17,732 nucleotides of DNA from an uncultured Eubacteriales bacterium (lineage in GTDB: Bacteria; Bacillota; Clostridia; Peptostreptococcales; Anaerovoracaceae), in contig CADCOV010000090.1 in the NCBI GenBank assembly GCA_902803185.1, forward strand, positions 1-17,732. The letters run 5' to 3'. Each line of letters begins with the position of its first letter. The stretch's first letter is position 1. The translations under genes and the position numbers were made by a program. Positions 7,258 through 14,836 of this stretch are shown here, piece after piece. The notes beneath the pieces are model-generated. The model made no database searches. It saw nothing but the letters and a program-made list of their open reading frames with translations, and was not told where the DNA came from.

Positions 7258-7285
7258 ATCCACGTCGACCCACCCCGCCACATAG

Positions 7286-7318
7286 AAAAACCCCCGCTCC
7301 ATCCGGAACGGGGGTTTG
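7286..7318 (-). terminator. Terminator of hppA
   Basis: CCCCCGCTCC (7291-7300) and GGAACGGGGG (7305-7314) form a stem of nine paired positions out of ten around the loop ATCC. Read on the minus strand it is followed by five T (7290-7286), placing it about 20 bases after the hppA stop. It could also work weakly in the other direction. Confidence 0.85.
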
Positions 7319-7337
7319 ATTCGTTTTGGATCCGATC

Positions 7338-9344
7338 TTACAGACCGAAGATGCCGGCACCGAACATCGGAGCAAAGACGACAGCCACGATGGTCATGAG
7401 CTTGATCAGGATGTTGATGGACGGACCAGAGGTATCCTTGAACGGATCGCCGACGGTGTCGCCGACAACAGCAGCCTTGTGCGGCTCGGAACCCTTGCCG
7501 CCGAAGTGACCCTGCTCGATGTACTTCTTCGCGTTGTCCCAGGCACCGCCCGCGTTCGCCATCATGATGGCGAGGAGGACGCCTGCAGCGAGAGCGCCGG
7601 CCAGGCAGCCCGCGAGAGCTTCCTTACCGAGGACGAAACCGACGACCAGCGGAACGACGATCGCCAGGACGGCCGGGAGGATCATTTCCTTCAGAGCCGC
7701 GACCGTGGAGATCTGGACGCATCTGGCGTAATCCGGCTTGGAAGTACCTTCCATGATGCCCTTGTCCTCTCTGAACTGTCTTCTGACCTCTTCGATCATC
7801 TGGTTGGCAGCCTTGCCGACAGAGCTCATGGTCAGAGCGGAGAACAGGAACGGCAGCATAGCGCCGATGAACAGGCCGATGATGACCATCGGGTTCAGCA
7901 GGGAAACGACACTGATCTGAGCGACCTCCGCATAGGAGACGAACAGAGCCAGGGCGGTCAGAGCGGCAGAACCGATGGCGAAGCCCTTACCGATGGCAGC
8001 GGTGGTGTTGCCGACCGCATCCAGGGTGTCGGTGATGTCTCTGACGGATTCCGGCAGTTCGCTCATCTCAGCGATACCGCCGGCGTTGTCGGAAACCGGA
8101 CCATAGGCGTCGACCGCAACGGTCATACCGGTGGTGGAAAGCATACCGACAGCAGCGAGAGCGATGCCGTAGATGCCGCCGCACATATAAGCGACAGCGA
8201 TGCCCACGGAAATCAGGACGATCGGGAACAGCGTGGAGTTCATGCCGACGCTGAGACCGGAGATGATCGTGGTAGCCGCACCGGTCTGGGACTGGTCGGC
8301 GATCTTCTTAACAAAACCGTAGTCAGCGGAGGTGTAGACCTCGGTGATCTTACCGATGGCAACGCCGCAGACGAGGCCGGCGATGATAGCCCAGGCATAC
8401 TTGAGGGAACCCAGCATGACGTTGGACATCACGAACGAGCAGACGATGACGATGGCGGAGCTGATCAGCGTACCGGCGTCCAGGGACTTAGCCGGGTTGA
8501 CACCCTCCTTGCCTCTCACCAGCACGATGCCGATGACGGAAGCGATGATACCGACAGCAGCCAGCAGCAGCGGGAAGACCGCAGCGGTGGTCTGGTCGAA
8601 AGCACCGTTGGAATTGGTAGCCGCAACAGCAGCCAGAGTGATCGCGGAAACGATGGAGCCGACATAGGACTCGAACAGGTCGGAGCCCATACCGGCGACG
8701 TCGCCGACGTTGTCGCCGACGTTGTCAGCGATGACGGCCGGGTTGCGCGGGTCATCCTCAGGGATGCCGGCCTCGACCTTACCGACGAGGTCAGCGCCTA
8801 CGTCAGCAGCCTTGGTGTAGATGCCGCCGCCGACTCTGCCGAACAGAGCCATGGAGGAAGCACCCAGAGAGAAACCGGTGATGCACTGCACGACGGTCGC
8901 CAGGTCAAGCAGGCAGAAGACCACGCCCACGCCCAGCAGGCCGAGGCCCGCGACGCAAAGACCCATGACGGCGCCGCTTCTGAACGCGACAGCCAGAGCC
9001 TTGGTCATGCCGCCGTCCTTGGCAGCAGCAGCCGTTCTGACGTTGCCCTTGGTAGCAACGTTCATACCGAAGAAGCCGGCGAGAACGGAGAGCAGAGCGC
9101 CGATCACGTAGAGGACCGCGGTGGTCCAGCTGATGCCGAAGCCGATCAGCAGGAACAACACGACGATGACGATGACCATGATCTTGTACTCACTCTTCAG
9201 GAAGGCGAACGCGCCCTCTCTGATGTAGCCGGAGATCTCCTTCATCCTGTCTGTGCCCTCGTCCTGCTTGCCGATCCAGGTCGTCAGAGCGAACGCGACG
9301 ACGAGGCCGATGGCAGCGGCGAGAGGCGCCAACCAATTGATCAT
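7338..9344 (-). CDS. hppA: K+-dependent membrane-bound pyrophosphatase (ion pump)
   Basis: Hydrolyses pyrophosphate in the membrane and pumps Na+ and/or H+ outward, conserving energy from biosynthetic PPi. The protein is 668 residues with about 16 hydrophobic segments. Substrate-binding blocks are intact: [16 protein letters not shown] (176-191), [19 protein letters not shown] (197-215) and [16 protein letters not shown] (412-427). The motif [10 protein letters not shown] (445-454) has Ala449 and Gly452 where K+-independent pumps have Lys and Thr, so this is the K+-dependent class, to which all Na+-pumping forms belong. Which ion is moved cannot be settled here. The start at 9344 (MINWLAP) is chosen because GGGAGG lies correctly upstream; an upstream extension to 9416 would run through a hairpin. 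It follows secG on the same strand and ends at a good terminator. Confidence 0.95.
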   Translation of the reverse strand: MINWLAPLAAAIGLVVAFALTTWIGKQDEGTDRMKEISGYIREGAFAFLKSEYKIMVIVIVVLFLLIGFGISWTTAVLYVIGALLSVLAGFFGMNVATKGNVRTAAAAKDGGMTKALAVAFRSGAVMGLCVAGLGLLGVGVVFCLLDLATVVQCITGFSLGASSMALFGRVGGGIYTKAADVGADLVGKVEAGIPEDDPRNPAVIADNVGDNVGDVAGMGSDLFESYVGSIVSAITLAAVAATNSNGAFDQTTAAVFPLLLAAVGIIASVIGIVLVRGKEGVNPAKSLDAGTLISSAIVIVCSFVMSNVMLGSLKYAWAIIAGLVCGVAIGKITEVYTSADYGFVKKIADQSQTGAATTIISGLSVGMNSTLFPIVLISVGIAVAYMCGGIYGIALAAVGMLSTTGMTVAVDAYGPVSDNAGGIAEMSELPESVRDITDTLDAVGNTTAAIGKGFAIGSAALTALALFVSYAEVAQISVVSLLNPMVIIGLFIGAMLPFLFSALTMSSVGKAANQMIEEVRRQFREDKGIMEGTSKPDYARCVQISTVAALKEMILPAVLAIVVPLVVGFVLGKEALAGCLAGALAAGVLLAIMMANAGGAWDNAKKYIEQGHFGGKGSEPHKAAVVGDTVGDPFKDTSGPSINILIKLMTIVAVVFAPMFGAGIFGL

Positions 9345-9363
9345 AAGATAATACCTCCCTTTC

Positions 9364-9414
9364 GCTTGATTACGGTACGAAAGAGGTGCGGAATTCGCAC
9401 CTCTCGAATCAAGC
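9364..9414 (-). other. Long two-part hairpin in the secG-hppA gap
   Basis: The inner stem AGAGGTGCG (9382-9390) pairs with CGCACCTCT (9396-9404) around GAATT. The outer stem GCTTGATT (9364-9371) pairs with AATCAAGC (9407-9414). Unpaired bases are ten on one side and two on the other. On the minus strand no T-run follows the outer stem and only TTT follows the inner stem, so it is a poor classical terminator. It may be a leader structure of hppA or an mRNA stabiliser. Confidence 0.6.
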
Positions 9415-9436
9415 AATTATTTAAATAAATAATAGA

Positions 9437-9667
9437 CTATTCAAGGACGACCAGGATCAGCGACAGCACGATAAAAGCGATCGCTGCCACCACGGTCATT
9501 CTCTTCAGCAGAAGCTCATAACCGCTGCTCTTCTTCTTACCGAACAGCTGCTCGGCGCCGCCGGCGATGGAGCCGGAAAGACCGTCGCTGTTGCCGGACT
9601 GAAGAAGTACGCTCGCGATAAGAAAAATACTGACAATAGCCAAGATGACCATCAAAGCAGTATGCAT
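9437..9667 (-). CDS. secG: Protein translocase subunit SecG
   Basis: Small subunit of the SecYEG protein-export channel. The 76-residue protein has the SecG plan: a first membrane helix (residues 3-22) ending in VLLQSG, a glycine- and serine-rich cytoplasmic loop LSGSIAGGAEQLFGKKK (30-46), and a second helix (57-75). The ribosome binding site AAAAGGAGGG sits seven bases before the ATG. It follows tpiA after 70 bases with no terminator, and in many clostridia secG lies at the end of the glycolytic operon, so readthrough is expected. Part of its ribosome binding site can pair with sequence next to the tpiA stop, which could limit translation of readthrough message. Confidence 0.93.
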   Translation of the reverse strand: MHTALMVILAIVSIFLIASVLLQSGNSDGLSGSIAGGAEQLFGKKKSSGYELLLKRMTVVAAIAFIVLSLILVVLE

Positions 9668-9677
9668 AGTTAACCCT

Positions 9678-9737
9678 CCTTTTACTCTAACTTCTAAACT
9701 TTATCATAGAGAAGAAATGAAATCAAGAGTAAAAAGG
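9678..9737 (-). promoter_or_regulatory. Inverted repeat in tpiA-secG gap covering the secG ribosome binding site
   Basis: CCTTTTACTCT (9678-9688) and AGAGTAAAAAGG (9726-9737) are inverted repeats with one extra A, about 37 bases apart. In the minus-strand message the arm next to the tpiA stop can pair with the AAAAGG part of the secG ribosome binding site. The loop contains TATGAT (9703-9708 on the minus strand), a possible -10 for a separate secG promoter, though no good -35 is seen. Confidence 0.5.
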
Positions 9738-10490
9738 TCAAAAATCGACGATTTGCATGAACTGCTCCGGGTCCAGGGAGGCGCCTCCGACGAGGGCTCC
9801 GTCGATCTCCGGCATGTTCATGATCTCAGCCGCGTTCTTCGGCTTGACGCTGCCGCCATACTGGATGATGGTGCGGTCGCAGGTCTCCTCATCGTACAGT
9901 TCCTCGATGGTCCTGCGGATCAAAGCGCACATCTCCCCTGCCTGCTCCGGCGTGGCGGTCTTGCCCGTGCCGATCGCCCAGATCGGTTCGTAGGCGATGA
10001 CCAGCTCCGCCACCTGGCGGCCGGTGAGTCCCGCGAGGTCCGCCTTCAGCTGGGCGGTGACGACCTCGTCCTGCTGCCCCGCTTCTCTCTGCTCCAGGTT
10101 CTCACCCACGCAGAGGATCGGCGTGATCGCGCTGTCCGAGAACAGCTTGTGGAGCTTTTTGTTCACCGTCTCATCGGTCTCTCCGAAGTACTGTCTTCTC
10201 TCGGAGTGGCCGACGATGCAGTAATCCACGTCGAGCTCGTTCAGCATGGCCACGGAGATCTCGCCGGTGAAGGCGCCTTCGTCCTCGAAGTGGACGTTCT
10301 GGGCGCCGACGCCGATGCTCGTGCCGGCAAAGGCTTCCTTCAAAGCTGCCAGCTGGGTGAACGGCGCGCAGATGGCCGCGCGGATGTCCGTATCGTGATA
10401 AAGCTTCTTGAATTCGGCAGCGAAGGCCTGGGCCTCCGCTGTCGTCTTATACATTTTCCAGTTTCCTGCGATCAAAGGGATCCTGATCAT
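9738..10490 (-). CDS. tpiA: Triosephosphate isomerase
   Basis: Interconverts dihydroxyacetone phosphate and glyceraldehyde 3-phosphate in glycolysis. The 250-residue protein has standard length and an intact active site: Asn10 and Lys12 in GNWKM, His95 in GHSERR, catalytic Glu168 in AYEPIWAIGTG with the flexible loop 6 following, and phosphate-binding YGGSV (211-215) and GALVGGASL (231-239). The ATG lies one base after the pgk stop, and its ribosome binding site GAGGAGAAG lies inside the end of pgk, so translation is probably coupled. It is third in the operon gapA-pgk-tpiA. Confidence 0.97.
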   Translation of the reverse strand: MIRIPLIAGNWKMYKTTAEAQAFAAEFKKLYHDTDIRAAICAPFTQLAALKEAFAGTSIGVGAQNVHFEDEGAFTGEISVAMLNELDVDYCIVGHSERRQYFGETDETVNKKLHKLFSDSAITPILCVGENLEQREAGQQDEVVTAQLKADLAGLTGRQVAELVIAYEPIWAIGTGKTATPEQAGEMCALIRRTIEELYDEETCDRTIIQYGGSVKPKNAAEIMNMPEIDGALVGGASLDPEQFMQIVDF

Positions 10491-10491
10491 C

Positions 10492-11679
10492 TTACTTCTC
10501 CTCTATGATGCTGATGCCCGGGAGCTCGTCGCCCTCCAGGAATTCCAGGGAGGCGCCGCCGCCGGTCGAGATATGGGTCATGTGGCCCTCGAGACCGAAC
10601 TTCTTCACCGCGGAAGCGGAGTCGCCGCCGCCGATGACGGTGGTGCCGTGGCACTGGGCGATGGATTCCGCGATCCTGCGGGTGCCCACCGCGAACTTCG
10701 GCATCTCGAACACGCCCATCGGGCCGTTCCAGATGACGGTGCTGGCGCTGTGGATGATCTTGCGGTATTCCTCACAGGTGATCGGTCCGATATCCAGGCC
10801 CATCATGTCGGCCGGGATGTGGTCTCTCGCCACGGTGACGGTCTCCGCGTCATTGCTGAACTCGGAAGCGCATACCACGTCCACCGGCAGCATGAGCGGA
10901 ACACCCTTTTCGTCCGCCATCTCGAGGAGCTCTCCCGCCAGCTGGACGTTCTCTTCGTCCAGGATGGACTTGCCGATCTCCAGGCCCATGGCTTTGTAGA
11001 AGGTGAAAGCCATGCCGCCGCCGACCAGCAGGACGTCGACCTTGTCCAGGAGGTTGCGGATCAGCTTGATCTTGTCGCTGACCTTGGAACCGCCGAGGAC
11101 GGCGATGAACGGTCTCTCAGGATCGTTGACCGCCCTGCCGAGATACCGGACTTCCTTCTCGATCAGGAAGCCGGAGACCGCCGGCAGATAAGCCGCGATG
11201 CCCGCCGTGGAGGCGTGGGCGCGGTGTGCGGTACCGAAGGCTTCCTGGACGAAGATATCGCCCAGAGAGGCCAGCTCTTTGGAGAATCCCGGATCGTTCT
11301 TCTCCTCTTCCTTGCGGTAACGGACGTTCTGGAGAAGCATCAGCTGCCCCGGTTCCAGCGCGTCCGCAGCGGCGCGGACCTGATCGTCCACCACCACCGG
11401 GCTGTCGACAAAGACGACAGGCACTTCAGCGATCTCGCTGAGGCGCTTCGCCACCGGCGCCAGAGAGAACTCCGGCTTGGCCTCGCCCTTCGGACGGCCC
11501 AGGTGGGACATGGTGATGACCTTCGCGCCCTGCTCCAGCAGGTAGCGGATCGTCGGCATCGCCGCTTTGATGCGGGTGTCGTCGGTGATCTTGCCGTCTG
11601 CGTCTAACGGCACATTGAAGTCACATCTGACGAGTACGCGCTTGCCCTTGACGTCGATATCTCTGATCGTCTTCTTCAT
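10492..11679 (-). CDS. pgk: Phosphoglycerate kinase
   Basis: Transfers phosphate from 1,3-bisphosphoglycerate to ADP, the first ATP-yielding step of glycolysis. The 395-residue protein has both lobes of the kinase: the N-terminal substrate lobe with RCDFNVPL (18-25) and MSHLGRP (57-63), and the C-terminal nucleotide lobe with LGGSKVSDK, NGPMGVFE and the glycine-rich GGGDSASAV. No insertion, fusion or missing residue was seen. The start has a GGAGGGG ribosome binding site. It begins 21 bases after the gapA stop with no terminator, so it should share the gapA promoter. Confidence 0.97.
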   Translation of the reverse strand: MKKTIRDIDVKGKRVLVRCDFNVPLDADGKITDDTRIKAAMPTIRYLLEQGAKVITMSHLGRPKGEAKPEFSLAPVAKRLSEIAEVPVVFVDSPVVVDDQVRAAADALEPGQLMLLQNVRYRKEEEKNDPGFSKELASLGDIFVQEAFGTAHRAHASTAGIAAYLPAVSGFLIEKEVRYLGRAVNDPERPFIAVLGGSKVSDKIKLIRNLLDKVDVLLVGGGMAFTFYKAMGLEIGKSILDEENVQLAGELLEMADEKGVPLMLPVDVVCASEFSNDAETVTVARDHIPADMMGLDIGPITCEEYRKIIHSASTVIWNGPMGVFEMPKFAVGTRRIAESIAQCHGTTVIGGGDSASAVKKFGLEGHMTHISTGGGASLEFLEGDELPGISIIEEK

Positions 11680-11700
11680 AGCAGTCCCCTCCTTCTCCGA

Positions 11701-12720
11701 TCAGGCCTGGTCAACTTTGCCCATGTGCTCGATCAGGCAGAGGATCTTGTCGGAGTAACCGAATTCGTTATCGTAGTAAGCGATCAGCTTGAAGAAGTTC
11801 TTGTCAAGCTGGATGCCCATCTTGGAGTCGAAAATGGAGGTGTTGGCATCGCCGACGAAGTCAGTGGTGACCAGCGGATCCTCGACGTACTCGATGACGC
11901 CCTTGAAGTTGGTCTCGGAAGCCTTCTTGACAGCGGCGTTGATCTCCTCGAGGGTGGTCTCCTTCTCCAGGATGACGTTGAGGTCGACGACGGAAACGTC
12001 AGCGGTCGGCACTCTGAAAGCCATACCGGTCAGCTTGCCGGCGACTTCCGGGATGACCAGGCCCACGGCCTTGGCAGCGCCGGTGGTGGTCGGGATGATG
12101 TTGCCGAAGACGGATCTGCCGATCCTCCAGTCCTTGACGTTCTTGCTGTCGACGGTGTTCTGCTTGGAAGTGGCAGCGTGGATCGTGGACATCAGACCCT
12201 TTTCGATGCCGAACTCGTCCTGCAGGACCTTGCAGAGCGGCGCCAGGCAGTTGGTGGTGCAGGATGCGTTGGAGACGACCTGCATGTCGCTGGTGTACTT
12301 GTCGAGGTTGACGCCGGTGACGAAGGTCGGGGTGACCTTGTCCTTCGCCGGAGCGGAGAGGACGACCTTCTTAGCGCCCGCCTGGATGTGACCCATGGCG
12401 GCCTCGGTGGTCAGATACGCGCCGGTGGATTCGACGATGTACTCCGCGCCGCACTCGGTCCAAGGGATCTGGGTGATGTCGTTCTCCTTGTAGACCGGGA
12501 TCTTCTTGCCGTTGATCACGATGCCGTTCTCATAGGACTCGACCTTGCCAGGGAATCTGCCAAAGGTGGAGTCGTACTCCAGCATGTAGCGGAGATAGTT
12601 GAGATCGTCCGCGCTTCTGTAATTGATGCCGACGATGTCGATCTCCGGGTGGTTCAGAGAAGCTCTGAGAACCAATCTGCCGATTCTGCCGTATCCGCTC
12701 AGACCAACTTTAATTGCCAT
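11701..12720 (-). CDS. gapA: Glyceraldehyde-3-phosphate dehydrogenase, type I, with altered cofactor-selectivity position
   Basis: Oxidises and phosphorylates glyceraldehyde 3-phosphate to 1,3-bisphosphoglycerate. The 339-residue protein has the Rossmann motif GYGRIGR (9-15), catalytic Cys154 in [12 protein letters not shown] and His181 in STIHAATS, so it should be active. The segment after the second beta strand reads [13 protein letters not shown]. In NAD-specific enzymes Asn is followed by Asp, which grips the adenosine ribose hydroxyls; here Asn33 is followed by Tyr34-Arg35. Losing that Asp and gaining an Arg is the usual direction of change toward NADP, though this needs testing. The style of KDWR.GR...NIIPT and the DLNY segment resembles proteobacterial/eukaryotic GapA more than the Bacillus/Clostridium GapC type. 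It is first gene of the operon, with a good promoter and a GGAGG site six bases from the ATG. Confidence 0.95.
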   Translation of the reverse strand: MAIKVGLSGYGRIGRLVLRASLNHPEIDIVGINYRSADDLNYLRYMLEYDSTFGRFPGKVESYENGIVINGKKIPVYKENDITQIPWTECGAEYIVESTGAYLTTEAAMGHIQAGAKKVVLSAPAKDKVTPTFVTGVNLDKYTSDMQVVSNASCTTNCLAPLCKVLQDEFGIEKGLMSTIHAATSKQNTVDSKNVKDWRIGRSVFGNIIPTTTGAAKAVGLVIPEVAGKLTGMAFRVPTADVSVVDLNVILEKETTLEEINAAVKKASETNFKGVIEYVEDPLVTTDFVGDANTSIFDSKMGIQLDKNFFKLIAYYDNEFGYSDKILCLIEHMGKVDQA

Positions 12721-12751
12721 GATAAACCTCCAAATGACTCTTTTTGATGAA

Positions 12752-12780
12752 ATTAAAGTTAACAGTTTACTATTAGTTAA
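12752..12780 (-). promoter_or_regulatory. Sigma-A promoter of the gapA-pgk-tpiA operon
   Basis: On the minus strand, TTAACT (12775-12780) and TTTAAT (12752-12757) are separated by 17 bases. Transcription would start near 12745, giving a short leader with GGAGG (12727-12731). TAACT occurs again just before the -10, and GTTAAC (12759-12764) is palindromic, which may be an operator half-site, but no known operator is complete here. Confidence 0.6.
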
Positions 12781-12781
12781 A

Positions 12782-12795
12782 AGGGCTTATGCCCT
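12782..12795 (-). terminator. Weak hairpin after rpoN
   Basis: AGGGC and GCCCT (12782-12786, 12791-12795) form a five-pair stem with loop TTAT, overlapping the rpoN stop codon and followed on the minus strand by TTTT. It is short, so partial termination with readthrough into gapA is possible. Confidence 0.4.
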
Positions 12796-14164
12796 AAAAA
12801 CGTCTTCTCCGGGAGGATGACTGGATGCCCAGGTCATCCCTGTACTTCGCGACGGTGCGCCGGGAGATCTCGATGCCCTCGGAGGCCAGCATCTCCGCGA
12901 TCTTGAGGTCGCTGTACGGCTTCTTCGGGTTCTCCCCGTCCACGATCTCCCGGATCATGGACTTGATGCTGTTCGAGGAGACGCCGGAGCCGTCGTCGGC
13001 GATGATGCCGCTGGTGAAGAAATACTTCAGCTCCAGGACGCCCATGGCGCACTGCATGTATTTGCCGTTGATGGAACGGCTGACCGTCGATTCGTGGACC
13101 CCCACCTCCTCGGCGATCTGCTTGAGGGTCAGCGGCTTGAGGAACCGCTCCCCCTTCTCAAAGAACTCCTGCTGATAGCGGATGATGGCGTTCGCCACAT
13201 TATATATGGTCTTCTTCCGCTGCTCGATGCTGCGCATCAGCCAGATGGCGGAGTTCAGGCGGTTGTTCAGGTACTTGTTCAGCTCCTCGTTCTCCTTGGT
13301 CTCGCCGGCCAACTTGTTATAGTAGGAGCTGATCATGAGGTGCGGCGTACCGGACTCGTTGGTGGTGACCACGTACTCCCCGTCGATCTTATCGACGTAG
13401 ATGTCCGGGATCACGTACTTCACCGTGTGGTCCGAGTCGTATTCCCGGCCCGGCTTCGGCTCCAGCTTTTTGATCTTGTCCGCGATCTCCTGTACGTCAG
13501 AGCTCTTGAGGCCCATCTTCCGGGCGATGGAACTGATCCGGTTCTCCGCCAGGTCGTCCAGCATGTTGTTGATGATGTATTCCACGTCATCGGTCAGCTC
13601 TCCCATGGAGGCGAGCTGGATGATGAGGCACTCCTTCAGGTCCCGGGCGCCGACGCCGGTCGGATCAAAGGTCTGGATCACGTCCAGGATCCGCTCCACC
13701 GTGTCCGTATCCGTGTCCATGACCTCCGCGATCTCATCCACAGACATGGTAAGATAGCCGTTATCGTCGATGCATTCGATCATATAACGGCCTATGGCGG
13801 CATCCCTTCCCTTGAGGCTGGAGAACTGCAGCTGGACCAGCAGGTGTTCGGTCAGAGAGACGCGGAAAGCCACGTACTGCTCGTAGGAGAAGTCCTTCTC
13901 CTCGTCGCCGGCGGCCACATCCCACTGCTTGTAGCTGTACAGCTCCTCGTTGCTCTCCAGGATCTTGTCCCTGAGCTCATCGATGTCGATGTCCGTGCTC
14001 TCGGTCTTCTCTGACTCCAGGACCGGATTCTCCATCAGTTCGTTCTCGATGTACTCGTTGAGTTCCTGATTGTTGAACTGGAGGATCTTGATCGCCTGGA
14101 TCAGCTCCGGGGTCATTGCCAGTTTTTGGGTCTGTTCAATTGTCAGTTCGTATCCGAGTTCCAC
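12794..14164 (-). CDS. rpoN: RNA polymerase sigma-54 factor
   Basis: Alternative sigma factor that recognises -24/-12 promoters and needs an AAA+ activator; none is encoded in this window. The 456-residue protein has all three regions. The N-terminal activator-interacting part begins ELTIEQTQKLAMTPEL, with the typical Q/L-rich IKILQFNNQELNEYI. A central core-binding domain follows. The C-terminal DNA-binding part has a helix-turn-helix (LKQIAEEVGVHESTVSRS) and the RpoN box as SRRTVAKYRD near the end. The start is GTG at 14164, giving the expected N-terminus, with AAGGAT just upstream. It lies between trmL and gapA; sigma-54 beside the gap operon is a known clostridial arrangement. Confidence 0.96.
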   Translation of the reverse strand: MELGYELTIEQTQKLAMTPELIQAIKILQFNNQELNEYIENELMENPVLESEKTESTDIDIDELRDKILESNEELYSYKQWDVAAGDEEKDFSYEQYVAFRVSLTEHLLVQLQFSSLKGRDAAIGRYMIECIDDNGYLTMSVDEIAEVMDTDTDTVERILDVIQTFDPTGVGARDLKECLIIQLASMGELTDDVEYIINNMLDDLAENRISSIARKMGLKSSDVQEIADKIKKLEPKPGREYDSDHTVKYVIPDIYVDKIDGEYVVTTNESGTPHLMISSYYNKLAGETKENEELNKYLNNRLNSAIWLMRSIEQRKKTIYNVANAIIRYQQEFFEKGERFLKPLTLKQIAEEVGVHESTVSRSINGKYMQCAMGVLELKYFFTSGIIADDGSGVSSNSIKSMIREIVDGENPKKPYSDLKIAEMLASEGIEISRRTVAKYRDDLGIQSSSRRRRF

Positions 14165-14197
14165 AATATCCTTCCCCTAAACGATCCACTAGCAAAT

Positions 14198-14226
14198 ATT
14201 ATACCACGGTGGTTCTGTATTAGCAA
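14198..14226 (-). promoter_or_regulatory. Sigma-A promoter of rpoN with palindrome in the spacer
   Basis: On the minus strand, TTGCTA (14221-14226), a 17-base spacer and TATAAT (14198-14203), with a TGn extension before the -10. The spacer carries the palindrome ACCACGGTGGT (14203-14213). TAGCAAAT occurs twice, at 14190-14197 and 14221-14228, 31 bp apart. The promoter lies at the end of trmL. Confidence 0.75.
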
Positions 14227-14227
14227 A

Positions 14228-14698
14228 TTATTTGAGTCCCGGAAAGCCCATCTGCCGCAGGGCCTCGAACAGGATGATGTTGGCGGAGTTGGCGAGGTTG
14301 AAGGAGCGGAGCCTGGTGCTCTCGCTCATCGGGATCCGGATCGCCCTGTCCTCGTGGGCGGCGATGAAGTCCGGGGGCAGTCCCCTGGTTTCCCGGCCGA
14401 AGAGGAACATGTCCTCGTCTTGGTATTGGAAGTCCGTGTAGAGATGCCCGCCCTTGGTCGTAGCCAGGAACATCCGCCTCCCCTCGTACTGCGCCAGGAA
14501 GGCCTCGAGGCTCTCGTGGACCTCCACCTTGACGTAGGGCCAGTAATCCAGGCCGGCCCGCTTCAGGGCCCGGTCTGAGATAGAAAAGCCCAGTGGCTCC
14601 ACCAGGTGCAGCACGCTGTCCGTGGCTGCGCAGGTCCTGGCGATATTGCCCGTGTTCGGTGGGATCTCCGGTTCGACAAAAACGATATGAAGCGCCAT
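14228..14698 (-). CDS. trmL: tRNA (cytidine/uridine-34 2'-O)-methyltransferase TrmL
   Basis: SPOUT-family enzyme that methylates the wobble nucleotide of certain leucine tRNAs. The 156-residue protein has family length and the knot-forming motifs: EIPPNTGNIARTCAA near the N-terminus, FGRETRGLP in the middle, and RIPM followed by RSFNLANSANIILFEALRQ at the end. The start at 14698 (MALHIVF) is chosen because AAGGAGAAG lies directly upstream and the protein then begins with the family's first beta strand. An extension of 19 residues upstream is rich in Arg and Gly and unlike the family. The gene is followed by rpoN with a separate promoter at its end. It is divergent from hom. Confidence 0.92.
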   Translation of the reverse strand: MALHIVFVEPEIPPNTGNIARTCAATDSVLHLVEPLGFSISDRALKRAGLDYWPYVKVEVHESLEAFLAQYEGRRMFLATTKGGHLYTDFQYQDEDMFLFGRETRGLPPDFIAAHEDRAIRIPMSESTRLRSFNLANSANIILFEALRQMGFPGLK

Positions 14699-14775
14699 TC
14701 TTCTCCTTCCCGGGGAGGCTTTTCCGCCACGCCCGTCCCTACTATCATAGTCCATTTTTTATCGAAAAACAGTAC

Positions 14776-14804
14776 TTTTCAGCGACGGCCTTTTCGGTTA
14801 TAAT
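14776..14804 (+). promoter_or_regulatory. Sigma-A promoter of hom
   Basis: TTTTCA (14776-14781), a 17-base spacer and TATAAT (14799-14804), with AT-rich sequence upstream. Transcription would start near 14811, about 26 bases before the hom ATG. The leader is too short for a T-box or amino-acid riboswitch. Confidence 0.65.
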
Positions 14805-14836
14805 GATGTTTAATGCTAACAGGAGGAATTACTACA

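Noticed and set aside
7043..7375. Minus-strand 110-codon frame with a 31-residue repeat (VAKSGN.AFCCSKS), and similar plus-strand frames
   Set aside because: The protein repeat is produced by the two 68-bp elements being 93 bp apart, a multiple of three. The frames cross terminator hairpins and have no ribosome binding site. I judge them non-coding, though such repeats can be mis-annotated as proteins.
9345..9416. N-terminal extension of HppA by 24 residues
   Set aside because: The extension would translate through the leader hairpin, and there is no ribosome binding site at 9416. GGGAGG fits the start at 9344.
7326..9428. 700-codon plus-strand open frame opposite hppA
   Set aside because: It is exactly antisense to a well-supported pyrophosphatase. 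Its Asp/Gly/His/Gln-rich, low-hydrophobicity composition is the shadow of GC-rich codons on the other strand.
12721..12793. Rex or CggR operator in the gapA promoter
   Set aside because: Only one half-site (CTGTTAA) resembles the clostridial Rex consensus, and the second half does not match. No CggR gene or repeat pattern is present.
14699..14755. 19-residue N-terminal extension of TrmL
   Set aside because: No ribosome binding site precedes it, its composition is Arg/Gly-rich, and family proteins begin at the MALHIVF position.
14805..14836. T-box or lysine/methionine riboswitch before hom
   Set aside because: The leader from the predicted start is only about 26 bases and contains no conserved motif.
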